From contig JAUNMN010000003.1 in the NCBI GenBank assembly GCA_030531795.1, positions 29,285 to 66,268 of the forward strand: a stretch of 36,984 nucleotides of DNA, written 5' to 3'. The stretch comes from Neisseria sp. (lineage in GTDB: Bacteria; Pseudomonadota; Gammaproteobacteria; Burkholderiales; Neisseriaceae). The position numbers were made by a program, and so were the translations under genes. The notes beneath the pieces were generated by a model, which searched no databases, was not told where the DNA came from, and worked only from the letters and a program-made list of their open reading frames with translations. Below are positions 8,419 to 15,811 of this stretch, piece after piece. How positions within the stretch are numbered: position 1 is the stretch's first letter; each line of letters opens with the position of its first letter.

Positions 8419-8587
8419 AATTTTCTCAATCAATGTGATGAAATTGCCAAAACGCGGCGTAAAAAACAAGGCGCATCGCCCAAATAAAGCCAGCATTCTA
8501 ACATTTTCAGCCTTGCTTTGCCTGTTTTTTGCATTTATTTGAACACGCCCAAAACCCGTATTTCGCAGCGACTTTTGCTTAAAAATG

Positions 8588-8620
8588 ATGCCGTCTGCAC
8601 CCGAAAATTGCAGACGGCAT
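8588..8620. terminator. DUS hairpin terminator after mltB
   Basis: ATGCCGTCTGCA (8588-8599) and TGCAGACGGCAT (8609-8620) make a 12-bp stem with a 9-base loop, 24 bases past the mltB stop. On the minus strand the stem is followed by ATCATTTTTAAG, a short U-run. This fits a rho-independent terminator built from two uptake words. Confidence 0.7.
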
Positions 8621-8644
8621 CAGCGTTTTTCACACGCAAATCGT

Positions 8645-9730
8645 TTACAAACCGCCACGTCCCACGCCGTTGGCAATGTCGCGCACCGCGGTTACATACA
8701 TTCGGCTGTGATTGTATTGCCAAATCGTGTAGAAATTATTCAAGCCGATGAAATATTCACGCTGTCCTGGGGAAGTTTCCAAGCTAAACAAAATCGCGCG
8801 TTCGTGGTCGGCAACTTCGCCCATTGGAATCACGCCAAGTTGTTTCAACTCACCAACCGTATATTTTAATTCGGTTTTTTCATCAATAATCGCTTGCAAG
8901 CGCGGATTGATTTCCATCACCACAGGCATCAACACTTTGCCACCCGTTTGCCAGCCGTGTGCCTTCATGTAGTTGGCAACCGAAGCCGCCACGTCTGGCA
9001 CGCTGCCCCAAATATTGCGTTTACCGTCGCGGTCGTAGTCCACCGCCCACTTGCGATAGCTAGACGGCATAAATTGTGGCATGCCCATCGCGCCTGCGTA
9101 GCTGCCCAAAAAGCTGTACGGGTCTTGGCTTTCCTCTTTGCTCATCAACAACAATTCGCGCAACTCGTTTTGGAAAAACTCGCTGCGACGCGGGTAGTCA
9201 AACGCCAAAGTCGGCAAGGCATCGGCCAAACGGAAGCTGCCCATGTTTTTGCCGTAATTCGTTTCAATGCCGACAATCGCCACGATGATTTCGGCTGGCA
9301 CACCATATTCTCGCGCCACTTGGTCAATCACATGACGATGTTGGGCGTAAAACGCTTTGCCTGCATTGATTTTGGCGGCACCCGAATTGCCTTTTTGAAA
9401 TTCATACCACGGACGCGATGTGCCAGGGCGATTCATAATCGTGATGATATTGGGTTTGTGGTTAGCACCTGCAAAAAAGTTCGCCAACTCATTGCGACTG
9501 AACGCGCCCGTTTGCGCTTCGTAATCCACGAATTGTTGCACATTCACATTGCCCGAAAAGCCCGTAATCGCAATCGATTCAGCGTTTTGATTGAACACAG
9601 GTCGCTGTTTGCTTGCCGTTTCTTTCGCCACAACTGGAGCTTTTACCGCATTTTGTGGTACTTCGGTCGCACACGCTGCCAACAAAGCCGCCAACGCCAC
9701 GCTGGCAAAATGTTGATTGATTTTTGTCAT
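8645..9730 (-). CDS. mltB: MltB-type membrane-bound lytic murein transglycosylase
   Basis: A 361-residue lipoprotein that cleaves the peptidoglycan MurNAc-GlcNAc bond, giving 1,6-anhydro ends. The signal peptide ends in LLAAC with Cys20 as the lipid-modified residue. The catalytic Glu is E156 in VGIETNYGKNMG (E. coli MltB E162). Other family blocks are ADALPTLAFDYPRRSEFF, GSYAGAMGMPQFMPSSYRKWAVDYD and IWGSVPDVAASVANYMKAHGW. The start has AAGAAAGTGAAG upstream. It stands alone between dnaX and folB on the same strand, with terminators after it and after folB. Confidence 0.94.
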   Translation of the reverse strand: MTKINQHFASVALAALLAACATEVPQNAVKAPVVAKETASKQRPVFNQNAESIAITGFSGNVNVQQFVDYEAQTGAFSRNELANFFAGANHKPNIITIMNRPGTSRPWYEFQKGNSGAAKINAGKAFYAQHRHVIDQVAREYGVPAEIIVAIVGIETNYGKNMGSFRLADALPTLAFDYPRRSEFFQNELRELLLMSKEESQDPYSFLGSYAGAMGMPQFMPSSYRKWAVDYDRDGKRNIWGSVPDVAASVANYMKAHGWQTGGKVLMPVVMEINPRLQAIIDEKTELKYTVGELKQLGVIPMGEVADHERAILFSLETSPGQREYFIGLNNFYTIWQYNHSRMYVTAVRDIANGVGRGGL

Positions 9731-9825
9731 AACTTCACTTTCTTAAGTTTGCTTTGATTGTTTAAAAATATGGTTTAAAAATTTTATTGTTTAAAATAAA
9801 AGGTTTGAAGGTAAAAAATCAGGTT

Positions 9826-9845
9826 ATGCCGTCTGCAGACGGCAT
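9826..9845. terminator. Merged DUS palindrome after folB
   Basis: A second exact copy of the 20-base palindrome seen at 4542-4561. It lies 9 bases after the folB stop. On the minus strand it is followed by AACCTGATTTTTTACC, so a stem plus U-run terminator is plausible. Confidence 0.6.
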
Positions 9846-9854
9846 CTTGCCAAC

Positions 9855-10217
9855 TCAATCTTCATCGACGATTTTATGTCGTTCAATTTCCACGCCCACT
9901 TCTTTCACGCCCGCCAAAATCCCTGCTTTAACCACGCGCACGCGTATCCAAGTTGCCGCAAAATCGTTCAACACCAAATCGGCAATGTGTTCCGCCAAGG
10001 CTTCCAGCAACAAAAACTGCTGTTCACGCAAACTGTTGCGCACCGCATCGCACACTTCGCCATAATGCACCGTGTCGGCGATGTCGTCTGATTTTGCCGA
10101 CACGCGCGGCACGCCGATGTCCAAATCCAACAGCAAAGTTTGCCGCTGTTGGCGTTCCCACTCATAAACCCCGATTAAGGTTTCGGCTTTCATGCCGTGT
10201 AAAAAAATTTTGTCCAT
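9855..10217 (-). CDS. folB: FolB, dihydroneopterin aldolase
   Basis: A 120-residue folate-pathway enzyme that converts 7,8-dihydroneopterin to 6-hydroxymethyl-dihydropterin and glycolaldehyde. Family blocks are LHGMKAETLIGVYEWERQ (about 6-23), the substrate-contact region DDIADTVHYGEV, the Glu-rich helix LLLEALAEHIADLVL and the late Lys (VRVVKAGILAGVKEVGVEIER). Length matches the family. No strong ribosome site is seen before the ATG. It diverges from plsY with 62 bases between the two start codons. Confidence 0.93.
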   Translation of the reverse strand: MDKIFLHGMKAETLIGVYEWERQQRQTLLLDLDIGVPRVSAKSDDIADTVHYGEVCDAVRNSLREQQFLLLEALAEHIADLVLNDFAATWIRVRVVKAGILAGVKEVGVEIERHKIVDED

Positions 10218-10279
10218 GCTGTGATTCGTTTGCCATTGTGGGTTAAAATGTGCGTCATTTTAAAACAAAAGAGTGCATC

Positions 10280-10885
10280 ATGTTTGATTTCTTGGCGATT
10301 GTGGCAGGCTATCTAATCGGTTCGCTGTCTTTTGCGGTGATTGTGTCGCGTTTTTACGGCATGGACGACCCGCGCACTTACGGCTCGGGCAATCCTGGTG
10401 CAACCAACGTTTTGCGTTCGGGCAAGAAAAAAGCAGCGGCTTTGACTTTACTCGGCGACGCGCTCAAAGGCTTAATCGCGGTTTATTTGGCGATGGCTTT
10501 GCAAGACAGTTTGGGTTTGGCAAACGCCACCATCGCTTGGGTTGCTTTCGCGGCTTTAATCGGTCATATGTACCCTGTGTTTTTCGGTTTCAAAGGCGGC
10601 AAAGGCGTGGCAACCGCTTTAGGCGTGTTGCTGGCACTCTCGCCTGCCACCGCAATTTTGTCGGCAATTGTGTGGTTGGTGATGGCGTTTGGCTTGAAAA
10701 TTTCTTCACTCGCTGCTTTAACCGCAACCGTGCTCAGCCCGATTTTCGCTCTGTTTTTCATGCCATTTGGTTCGTGGGTATTCGTTACTTTGCTCATCGC
10801 CATCTTGGTTTTGTATCGCCACAAAAGCAATATTCAAAACTTATTGAGCGGCAAAGAAAGCAAAATCGGCGACAAAGCCAAATAA
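10280..10885 (+). CDS. plsY: PlsY, acyl-phosphate:glycerol-3-phosphate acyltransferase
   Basis: A 201-residue integral membrane enzyme that makes lysophosphatidic acid from acyl-phosphate and glycerol-3-phosphate. About five hydrophobic helices are visible. Conserved loops are GSGNPGATNVLRSGKKKAA (the phosphate-binding region) and the GFKGGKGVATALG loop. The ATG at 10280 (MFDFLAIVAGYLIGSLSF) is chosen because GAGTG lies 5 bases upstream; a longer reading from 10250 would add a polar tail with no family match. The stop codon TAA shares its last base with a DUS (10885-10896). A strong GC-rich terminator follows at 10933. Confidence 0.95.
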   Translation: MFDFLAIVAGYLIGSLSFAVIVSRFYGMDDPRTYGSGNPGATNVLRSGKKKAAALTLLGDALKGLIAVYLAMALQDSLGLANATIAWVAFAALIGHMYPVFFGFKGGKGVATALGVLLALSPATAILSAIVWLVMAFGLKISSLAALTATVLSPIFALFFMPFGSWVFVTLLIAILVLYRHKSNIQNLLSGKESKIGDKAK

Positions 10886-10932
10886 TGCCGTCTGCAAGTT
10901 TTAGCTGTAGATTTTGTGACAACAAAAACACA

Positions 10933-10959
10933 AAAGGTGTGCCAGCGCACACCTTTTTT
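10933..10959 (+). terminator. Intrinsic terminator of plsY
   Basis: AAAGGTGTGC, loop CAGC, then GCACACCTTTTTT: a 10-bp stem with a T run. It is a classical rho-independent terminator 47 bases after plsY and is unrelated to the DUS. Confidence 0.85.
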
Positions 10960-11052
10960 ATGACGCAAATCATCACACAATCGCTTGCTTTCGTTTCCAA
11001 CTTAATTTTTCAAGCCAAACTCAAAACGCAGACGGCATGATGTTTCACCCAA

Positions 11053-11556
11053 TCAATCGCGCATACTGATTTTGTCGGACAAACCAACTTCATGCGGATT
11101 GATGCGCGCGTCGTCTTCTTGTCCCAAACCAACCAGCTTGCGCAAGCGCGTCATGTAGGCGTTCACGTCCAAACCGCGTCCAAATCGCTGCGCTTCCCAA
11201 ACTGTTTCCGCTAATGCCTCCATCATATCGTGTTCCGCTTTCACCCAGTCGCCTGCGTATTTGCCGCACAATTTTTCGTGAATATCGCGAATGCCAACAG
11301 GCTGATTGATGCCCACTTGCTCTTGAATCGACAAATGCAACGACATATGTAAAAACGGGTTTTCTTGCCCCTCTTCGGGTGTCCACGTTTTGTCCAAATA
11401 GCGTTCGATGTTTTCCAAATAAGGCGCGTATTCTTGATGTGTTTCCACGATGCGCAAGGCTTTTTGCTGTAAAGCGTCCAGCTGCAAAGGCATCAGCCGA
11501 TGTTGCCAAACGTGGGCAAAAAAACGGCGCACATCTTGCGTGTTCACGTCATACAT
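11053..11556 (-). CDS. DUF1841 family protein
   Basis: A 167-residue cytosolic protein of unknown function that matches the DUF1841 family pattern known from beta- and gammaproteobacteria: a VRRFF start region, HPEY-like HQEYAPYLENIERYLDKTW, then the hallmark block EEGQENPFLHMSLHLSIQEQVGINQPVGIRDIHEKL. The His-containing block HMSLHLSIQEQ is the most conserved part, but no catalytic role is known to me. The start is taken at ATG 11556 with GTGAG upstream; an upstream GTG at 11568 would add four residues. It follows ychF on the same strand behind a terminator. Confidence 0.85.
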   Translation of the reverse strand: MYDVNTQDVRRFFAHVWQHRLMPLQLDALQQKALRIVETHQEYAPYLENIERYLDKTWTPEEGQENPFLHMSLHLSIQEQVGINQPVGIRDIHEKLCGKYAGDWVKAEHDMMEALAETVWEAQRFGRGLDVNAYMTRLRKLVGLGQEDDARINPHEVGLSDKISMRD

Positions 11557-11568
11557 AATTTTTCTCAC

Positions 11569-11606
11569 AAAAAAGCAACAAGCCCGAACCTTGCCGAGCT
11601 TGCTGC
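11569..11606 (-). terminator. Intrinsic terminator of ychF
   Basis: On the minus strand, GCAGCAAGC (11606-11598) pairs with GCTTGTTGC (11583-11575) around a partly paired loop and is followed by TTTTTT (11574-11569). It lies 24 bases past the ychF stop and just before the DUF1841 start. Confidence 0.75.
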
Positions 11607-11630
11607 ATATTCTACTGATAACTCAATGAC

Positions 11631-12722
11631 TTAGACATTAAACAAGAAGTGCATCACATCGCCGTCTTGCACCACATATTCTTTGCCTTCCACGCGCATT
11701 TTGCCTGCTTCTTTGGCTTTCGCTTCGCCGCCCAATGCAACAAAATCTTCATACGCAATTACTTGCGCACGAATGAAACCGCGTTCAAAGTCGGTGTGAA
11801 TCACGCCTGCCGCCTGCGGTGCAGTGTCGCCTTTGCGGATTGTCCATGCGCGCACTTCTTTCACGCCAGCAGTGAAATAAGTTTGCAAACCGAGTAAGTC
11901 GTAGCCCGCACGAATCAAGCGATTTAACCCTGGTTCTTCCAAGCCCATTTCCGCCAAAAACTCGGCTTTTTCTTCGTCTTCCAACTCGGCAATTTCGCTT
12001 TCCATTGCGGCGCAGACGGCAACAACAGGCGCGTTTTCGCGTGCCGCCAACTCTTGCAAACGCGTTAAGTGTGGATTATTTTCAAAACCGTCTTCCGCCA
12101 CATTACCCACATACATCGCAGGTTTCGCAGTCAATAAGAATAAAGGTTTGAGCATCGCCAATTCTTCAGCGTCCAAACCCAAAGAACGCACAGGTTTGCC
12201 TTCGTTCAAATGTGGCAATAATTTTTCGCACAAAGCCACCAATTTTTGCGCATCTTTGTCGCCTGATTTGGCACGTTTGCCTTCACGCACAATCGCTTTT
12301 TCCACGCTCGCCAAATCCGCCAAAGCCAATTCTGTGCCTATCGTTTCAATGTCGGCAATCGGGTCTACGCGTCCTGCAACGTGGACGATGTTATCATCAT
12401 CAAAACAACGCACCACGTTCACAATCGCATCGGTTTCGCGAATATTCGCCAAAAACTGATTACCCAAACCCTCGCCTTTGCTCGCACCAGCCACCAAACC
12501 TGCGATGTCCACAAATTCCACAATCGCAGGTTGCATTTTTTGCGGATTCACAATTTTCGCCAATTCCGCCATACGCGGGTCTGGCACTTCCACAATGCCC
12601 ACATTCGGTTCAATCGTGCAAAAAGGATAGTTTGCCGCTTCAATGCCCGATTGCGTTAAAGCGTTAAAAAGCGTTGATTTACCCACATTTGGCAAGCCAA
12701 CAATGCCACATTTCAAGCTCAT
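11631..12722 (-). CDS. ychF: YchF/OLA1-type redox-regulated ATPase
   Basis: A 363-residue Obg-family P-loop NTPase, the same length as E. coli YchF. It binds ATP more than GTP and associates with ribosomes. The G1 motif GLPNVGKST (9-17), switch region [41 protein letters not shown] and the TGS domain near the C-terminus ([24 protein letters not shown] and [11 protein letters not shown]) are all visible. The start [12 protein letters not shown] is chosen because GGGA stands upstream; an earlier in-frame codon gives only MGHK. An extended -10 (TGCTAAAAT) lies 44 bases upstream. Confidence 0.96.
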   Translation of the reverse strand: MSLKCGIVGLPNVGKSTLFNALTQSGIEAANYPFCTIEPNVGIVEVPDPRMAELAKIVNPQKMQPAIVEFVDIAGLVAGASKGEGLGNQFLANIRETDAIVNVVRCFDDDNIVHVAGRVDPIADIETIGTELALADLASVEKAIVREGKRAKSGDKDAQKLVALCEKLLPHLNEGKPVRSLGLDAEELAMLKPLFLLTAKPAMYVGNVAEDGFENNPHLTRLQELAARENAPVVAVCAAMESEIAELEDEEKAEFLAEMGLEEPGLNRLIRAGYDLLGLQTYFTAGVKEVRAWTIRKGDTAPQAAGVIHTDFERGFIRAQVIAYEDFVALGGEAKAKEAGKMRVEGKEYVVQDGDVMHFLFNV

Positions 12723-12765
12723 TTTGTGTCCCAATGAAAGAAAATTGAATCAAATTTAACGCGCG

Positions 12766-12774
12766 ATTTTAGCA
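12766..12774 (-). promoter_or_regulatory. Extended -10 promoter of ychF
   Basis: Minus-strand TGCTAAAAT (TGn plus TAAAAT) followed by a CGCGCG discriminator. No good -35 is visible, which is acceptable for an extended -10. The predicted transcript start is about 37 bases before the ATG. Confidence 0.45.
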
Positions 12775-12856
12775 CATTTTTCCGCGCTCGCCTTGCCAGC
12801 AACACGCTTTTACCGCAAAATAAGTCTTTACATCATTTAACTTTAAAGGTTGCTCC

Positions 12857-13282
12857 ATGAACATGTTCACGAAAACATTCAGCATCGGCGCTTTGGGTGC
12901 ATTGCTCGCTGCACCAAGTTTCGCCGCCTCCATTGAAGGCAAATGGCGCACGATAGACGACGAAACCAAAAAGCCAAAAGCGGTTGTGCAAATCAGCCAA
13001 TCGGGTTCAACTTTTAACGGCACGATTGTGGCGCTTGCCGACGGTGTGGAAAACCGTTGCCCTGCTTGCCAAGGCGACAAACCTTTAATCGGCATGAAGG
13101 TTTTGACTGGTTTGAAAGAAAAAGACGGCAAATATGCAGACGGCAAAATTTTTGACCCCAAATCAGGCAAAACTTATAGCGCGAAAGCAGAATTAGCCAA
13201 TGGCGGCAACAGCTTGAAAGTGCGCGGATTTTTGGGCGTTTCACTTTTGGGTCGCACCCAAACTTGGCAACGCGTTCAGTAA
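12857..13282 (+). CDS. Exported DUF2147 protein
   Basis: A 141-residue protein with an N-terminal signal peptide (MNMFTKTFSIGALGALLAAPSFAA, cleavage likely after SFA). It then has the DUF2147 pattern: GKWRTIDDETKKPKAVVQI at the start, a CPAC motif (NRCPACQGDKPLIGMKVL), DGKIFDPKSGKTYSAKAEL, and the ending VRGFLGVSLLGRTQTWQRV. The two cysteines probably form a disulfide in the periplasm. Function is not known; members are small beta-barrel-like exported proteins. AAAGG lies about 8 bases before the ATG. A DUS variant within the coding region (13135-13146) encodes YADGK. It diverges from ychF. Confidence 0.88.
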   Translation: MNMFTKTFSIGALGALLAAPSFAASIEGKWRTIDDETKKPKAVVQISQSGSTFNGTIVALADGVENRCPACQGDKPLIGMKVLTGLKEKDGKYADGKIFDPKSGKTYSAKAELANGGNSLKVRGFLGVSLLGRTQTWQRVQ

Positions 13283-13415
13283 ACGCATTCGCCCAAGCGC
13301 ATTTTTGATATAAAAAGCACGCGATGCCGTCTGCAGTTTACTGATTTACACAAACGGGAAGAGTTGCACATTCGCCCGTTTCGTTTCCACAAATACAAAA
13401 ATACAAAGGAAAGCC

Positions 13416-13904
13416 ATGCACCATTTACTCTTTTCCGCCCACAGCGACAAAGCCACGCGCTATCAAGAAATTTTGCCACAAATTCAAGCCATTATCGCCG
13501 ATGAAAACGATTTAATCGCCAACTTGGCAAACATTGCCGCCATTTTAAAAGAAAGTTTCAACTGGTTTTGGGTTGGCTTTTATTTGGTGAAAAATGAAGA
13601 GTTGGTGCTTGCGCCCTTTCAAGGTCCACTTGCCTGTACACGCATTGCACACGGACGCGGCGTGTGCGGACAAGCGTGGCAACAAGCGGCAACAATTGTT
13701 GTGCCAGATGTGAACGCACATCCCGACCACATCGCCTGTTCGTCTTTATCGCAATCGGAAATTGTTGTGCCACTCAAAACTGCAGACGGCATCGTGCATG
13801 GCGTGTTGGACGTGGATGCCGACACGCTCAATCAATACGATGAAACCGATGCGCACTATTTAGAACAAATCGCCGCCTTGCTGGCTGCCCAACATTTTGC
13901 GTAA
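13416..13904 (+). CDS. msrC: MsrC, free methionine-(R)-sulfoxide reductase (GAF domain)
   Basis: A 162-residue single GAF domain protein that reduces free Met-(R)-sulfoxide. The three family cysteines are in place: Cys74 (PLACTRI), Cys84 (GRGVCGQAWQQ) and Cys108 (DHIACSSLSQSEIVVPL), matching C84, C94 and C118 of the E. coli enzyme. Other blocks are SFNWFWVGFYLV and GVLDVDAD. AAAGGAAAG precedes the ATG. A DUS (13781-13792) encodes TADGI in a surface segment. It lies upstream of pcm, another protein-damage repair enzyme, on the same strand, but pcm has its own -10. Confidence 0.93.
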   Translation: MHHLLFSAHSDKATRYQEILPQIQAIIADENDLIANLANIAAILKESFNWFWVGFYLVKNEELVLAPFQGPLACTRIAHGRGVCGQAWQQAATIVVPDVNAHPDHIACSSLSQSEIVVPLKTADGIVHGVLDVDADTLNQYDETDAHYLEQIAALLAAQHFA

Positions 13905-13936
13905 ATTTAAGGCTATTAAAAATCGCCCAAACTCTT

Positions 13937-13942
13937 TATAAT
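13937..13942 (+). promoter_or_regulatory. -10 element upstream of pcm
   Basis: TATAAT followed by ACGCGATT, 44 bases before the pcm ATG. The -35 region (ATTAAA at 17-base spacing) is weak. The TAATACGCG context resembles the TACAATACGCG boxes at 14788 and 15610. Confidence 0.5.
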
Positions 13943-13986
13943 ACGCGATTATTTTTCCCCTACCAAACCACAACTGGGACACAAAC

Positions 13987-14643
13987 ATGAATTTTGAAAA
14001 AGCACGTTTCAATATGGTTGAACAACAAATCCGCCCGTGGGATGTGTTGGATTTTGACGTTTTAGACGCATTGAGCGATATTGCTCGCGAATATTTTGTT
14101 GGCGAACAACATCAAGGTTTGGCTTATGCCGACCAAACTTTGCCCCTGCCCAACGGCAGCCACATGCTCGAACCACGCATCGTGGCGCGTTTGGTGCAGG
14201 GTTTGACTTTGAAAAACACGCACAAAGTTTTGGAAATCGGCACAGGTTCAGGCTATGCCACCGCAGTTTTGGCAAAATTAGCCGAGCAAGTGATTAGCGT
14301 AGACATCGACGTCGAACAACAAAACCGCGCCGCTGCCGCTTTGCAAAAATCAGGCATTGAAAACATCAGCTTGCAAGTTGGCGACGGTTTGCGCGAACAA
14401 AACACCGCCGCACCATTTGACGCAATTTACGTTGGCGGCGCAATTGCCGAAATTCCCGAAACCCTGAAAAACCAGTTAAGCGACAACGGTCGCTTGGTTG
14501 CCGTAGTCGGCACTGCACCAGTACAACGCGCCATTTTGTTGGAAAAAAACGGCAACGAATACAAACAAAGCGTGTTGTTTGACACCTTAATCCCATCGCT
14601 GAACAGCCAAGTAGCAAAAGCCAAAGACCCGTTTAATTTTTAA
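13987..14643 (+). CDS. pcm: Protein-L-isoaspartate O-methyltransferase family protein
   Basis: A 218-residue SAM-dependent methyltransferase that starts repair of isoaspartyl residues in aged proteins. It carries MVEQQIRPWDVLD at the N-terminus, PLPNGSHMLEPRIVARLVQGL (substrate region), motif I VLEIGTGSGYATAVLAKLA, VISVDID, and FDAIYVGGAIAEIPE (post-I). The length fits the shorter Pcm-like branch common in betaproteobacteria. The active-site loop reads PLPNGSHML where E. coli Pcm has an ISQPYMVA-type loop, so substrate specificity may differ. GGGA lies 8 bases before the ATG. A tetraloop terminator follows. Confidence 0.9.
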   Translation: MNFEKARFNMVEQQIRPWDVLDFDVLDALSDIAREYFVGEQHQGLAYADQTLPLPNGSHMLEPRIVARLVQGLTLKNTHKVLEIGTGSGYATAVLAKLAEQVISVDIDVEQQNRAAAALQKSGIENISLQVGDGLREQNTAAPFDAIYVGGAIAEIPETLKNQLSDNGRLVAVVGTAPVQRAILLEKNGNEYKQSVLFDTLIPSLNSQVAKAKDPFNF

Positions 14644-14689
14644 TTTCATTTAATCATTTGCCTGCTTTTCAATCGATTCAGGCAAGGCT

Positions 14690-14722
14690 CAATCAAAAAG
14701 CAACCGAAAGGTTGCTTTTTTT
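14690..14722 (+). terminator. Intrinsic terminator of pcm with GAAA tetraloop
   Basis: AAAAAGCAACC, GAAA, GGTTGCTTTTTTT: a stable stem with a GNRA loop and a T7 run, 47 bases after the pcm stop. A DUS (14727-14738) and a degenerate inverted copy (14749-14757) follow directly. Confidence 0.85.
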
Positions 14723-14787
14723 GTTTATGCCGTCTGCACTCAAATCGTAGACGGCATTTTATATTCATCGCTCACAAATTTTCAGCG

Positions 14788-14793
14788 TACAAT
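14788..14793 (+). promoter_or_regulatory. -10 element upstream of the rhodanese gene
   Basis: TACAATACGCG, 34 bases before the ATG at 14827. No convincing -35. The identical 11-mer recurs at 15610. Confidence 0.4.
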
Positions 14794-14826
14794 ACGCGTT
14801 CTCAATGTTTACAGAAAGTATTCCGA

Positions 14827-15150
14827 ATGACTATTCCGCAACTCAATCCGAAACAAGTGCAGCAGCTTTTGACTGAACGTGATGACGTAGTTTTATTAGA
14901 CGTGCGCGAAGATGATGAAGTGGCGTTGTGCAGCCTGCCGAATCATGTGCATATTCCGATGAATTTGATTCCGTTGCGCCACAATGAATTGCCTGATGAC
15001 AAATTGATTATTGTGTATTGCCATCATGGTATGCGCAGTTTGCAGACGGCAATGTTTTTGCAACATGTTGGTTTTGATGATGTGACGAATTTGCAAGGCG
15101 GAATTGAGGCTTGGGCGGTGCAATTAGACCCGAAAATGCCGCGTTATTGA
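14827..15150 (+). CDS. Single-domain rhodanese-like sulfurtransferase
   Basis: A 107-residue cytosolic rhodanese domain. The active-site loop is CHHGMRS with the catalytic Cys in IIVYCHHGMRSLQTAMFL, which should carry a persulfide. Other conserved parts are VVLLDVREDDEVALCSLPNHVHIPMNLIP and NLQGGIEAWA. It belongs to the GlpE-like or thiosulfate sulfurtransferase group; the true sulfur acceptor is unknown. LQTA in the loop is encoded by a DUS variant (15041-15052). It is a single-gene unit with its own -10, and is convergent with the membrane protein gene at 15221. Confidence 0.9.
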   Translation: MTIPQLNPKQVQQLLTERDDVVLLDVREDDEVALCSLPNHVHIPMNLIPLRHNELPDDKLIIVYCHHGMRSLQTAMFLQHVGFDDVTNLQGGIEAWAVQLDPKMPRY

Positions 15151-15166
15151 TGATTTAGGCATGAAA

Positions 15167-15202
15167 AACGCCCTGCTTTTCTCTTCGAAAATACAGGGCG
15201 TT
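15167..15202 (-). terminator. Intrinsic terminator between the rhodanese and membrane protein genes
   Basis: AACGCCCTG (15167-15175) pairs with CAGGGCGTT (15194-15202), and TTTTC pairs with GAAAA inside, around TCTTC. On the minus strand it is followed by TTTTTCAT, so it best serves the minus-strand gene; it could also stop the converging rhodanese transcript. Confidence 0.75.
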
Positions 15203-15220
15203 ATGCTCGAATTTCAATCA

Positions 15221-15508
15221 TTAGCTTTTCCATGGTAGCCACAATTTGGCTAATAGATACATGATTGCGCCGCCACCTGCAAGCAAGACAAAAATCATGC
15301 CTTTTTTGCGTGCGTTTGGGCAAAGCCAGTAAATTGCCAACGAAAAGCTGAAAAACATGGCGGAAACTGCCCAAACGAGTTGTTTGTCTTGAAAACGATT
15401 GAGCGTGTGGCTTTCGGTCATCACGGTGTACATTTGCCAAAGTGCCGACAAACACATGGCGATTACGCCCAAAGGCAAAAAGAAAATTCCGAGTAGTTCT
15501 TTTGACAT
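15221..15508 (-). CDS. Small three-helix membrane protein, unknown function
   Basis: A 95-residue hydrophobic protein with three predicted membrane segments: about 7-27 (GIFFLPLGVIAMCLSALWQM), 44-63 (VWAVSAMFFSFSLAIYWL) and 70-89. A short CPNARKKG loop lies between helices 2 and 3, basic and likely cytoplasmic. I do not recognise the family. The protein-like hydrophobic pattern and its own terminator support it over the overlapping 126-codon frame, which gives a basic, His/Arg-rich product. The ribosome site is weak. It diverges from the 31-codon ORF at 15663. Confidence 0.65.
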   Translation of the reverse strand: MSKELLGIFFLPLGVIAMCLSALWQMYTVMTESHTLNRFQDKQLVWAVSAMFFSFSLAIYWLCPNARKKGMIFVLLAGGGAIMYLLAKLWLPWKS

Positions 15509-15609
15509 CGTTGCTTTTGCTCTTGATTTTGAATGAAAAGGGTTTTGGTAAAGCGAATTTTACGCTGTTAAATATTTGCAAATTTTGCGGCGAATCAAGC
15601 AGAAAGCCT

Positions 15610-15615
15610 TACAAT
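15610..15615 (+). promoter_or_regulatory. -10 element upstream of the 31-codon ORF
   Basis: TACAATACGCG, the same 11-mer as at 14788, 48 bases before the ATG at 15663. No clear -35. Confidence 0.4.
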
Positions 15616-15662
15616 ACGCGCCGTTGTTTCGTTCCCAAACGTCATTGAATAAAGGAAAAAAT

Positions 15663-15758
15663 ATGCTTGGAAAACGCATTAAGCAAATCATCATTGCTTT
15701 TTTGTTGAAAAAGGCGATGAATGTGATTAGCAAGAAAATTCAAGGAAAAATGAAATAG
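15663..15758 (+). CDS. Small cationic 31-residue protein, unknown
   Basis: A 31-codon ORF with a strong AAAGGA site 7 bases before its ATG, a TACAAT -10 box upstream and a DUS hairpin just after the stop. The product is a likely amphipathic or membrane-inserting helix: MLGKRIKQIIIAFLLKKAMN, then a Lys-rich tail ending QGKMK. It has 10 Lys/Arg and no acidic residue. I do not recognise it. It could be a small membrane protein, or a toxin-like or antimicrobial peptide; none of these is shown. An in-frame reading from 15576 has no ribosome site and would start before the promoter. Confidence 0.55.
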   Translation: MLGKRIKQIIIAFLLKKAMNVISKKIQGKMK

Positions 15759-15769
15759 TCCATGCAATG

Positions 15770-15799
15770 ATGCCGTCTGCAACTCAACGCAGACGGCAT
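15770..15799. terminator. DUS hairpin between the small ORF and dsbA
   Basis: ATGCCGTCTGC (15770-15780) and GCAGACGGCAT (15789-15799) give an 11-bp stem with an 8-base loop, located between two convergent genes. It can act in both directions. Confidence 0.65.
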
Positions 15800-15811
15800 C
15801 TTCATTTGGGT

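Noticed and set aside
12720-14000. Similar GGGACACAAA leaders before ychF and pcm.
   Set aside because: The match is short, covers the ribosome site and is likely chance; no other gene in the window shows it.
14655-14690. TTGCCTG...CAGGCAA inverted repeat after pcm.
   Set aside because: The loop is 14 bases, the stem is weak and there is no T run. The GAAA-loop terminator directly after it is far stronger.
15201-15581. A 126-codon minus-strand frame overlapping the 95-codon membrane protein.
   Set aside because: It runs through the terminator stem at 15167-15202 and gives a basic, His-rich product with no membrane or domain pattern. The 95-codon frame has a coherent three-helix profile.
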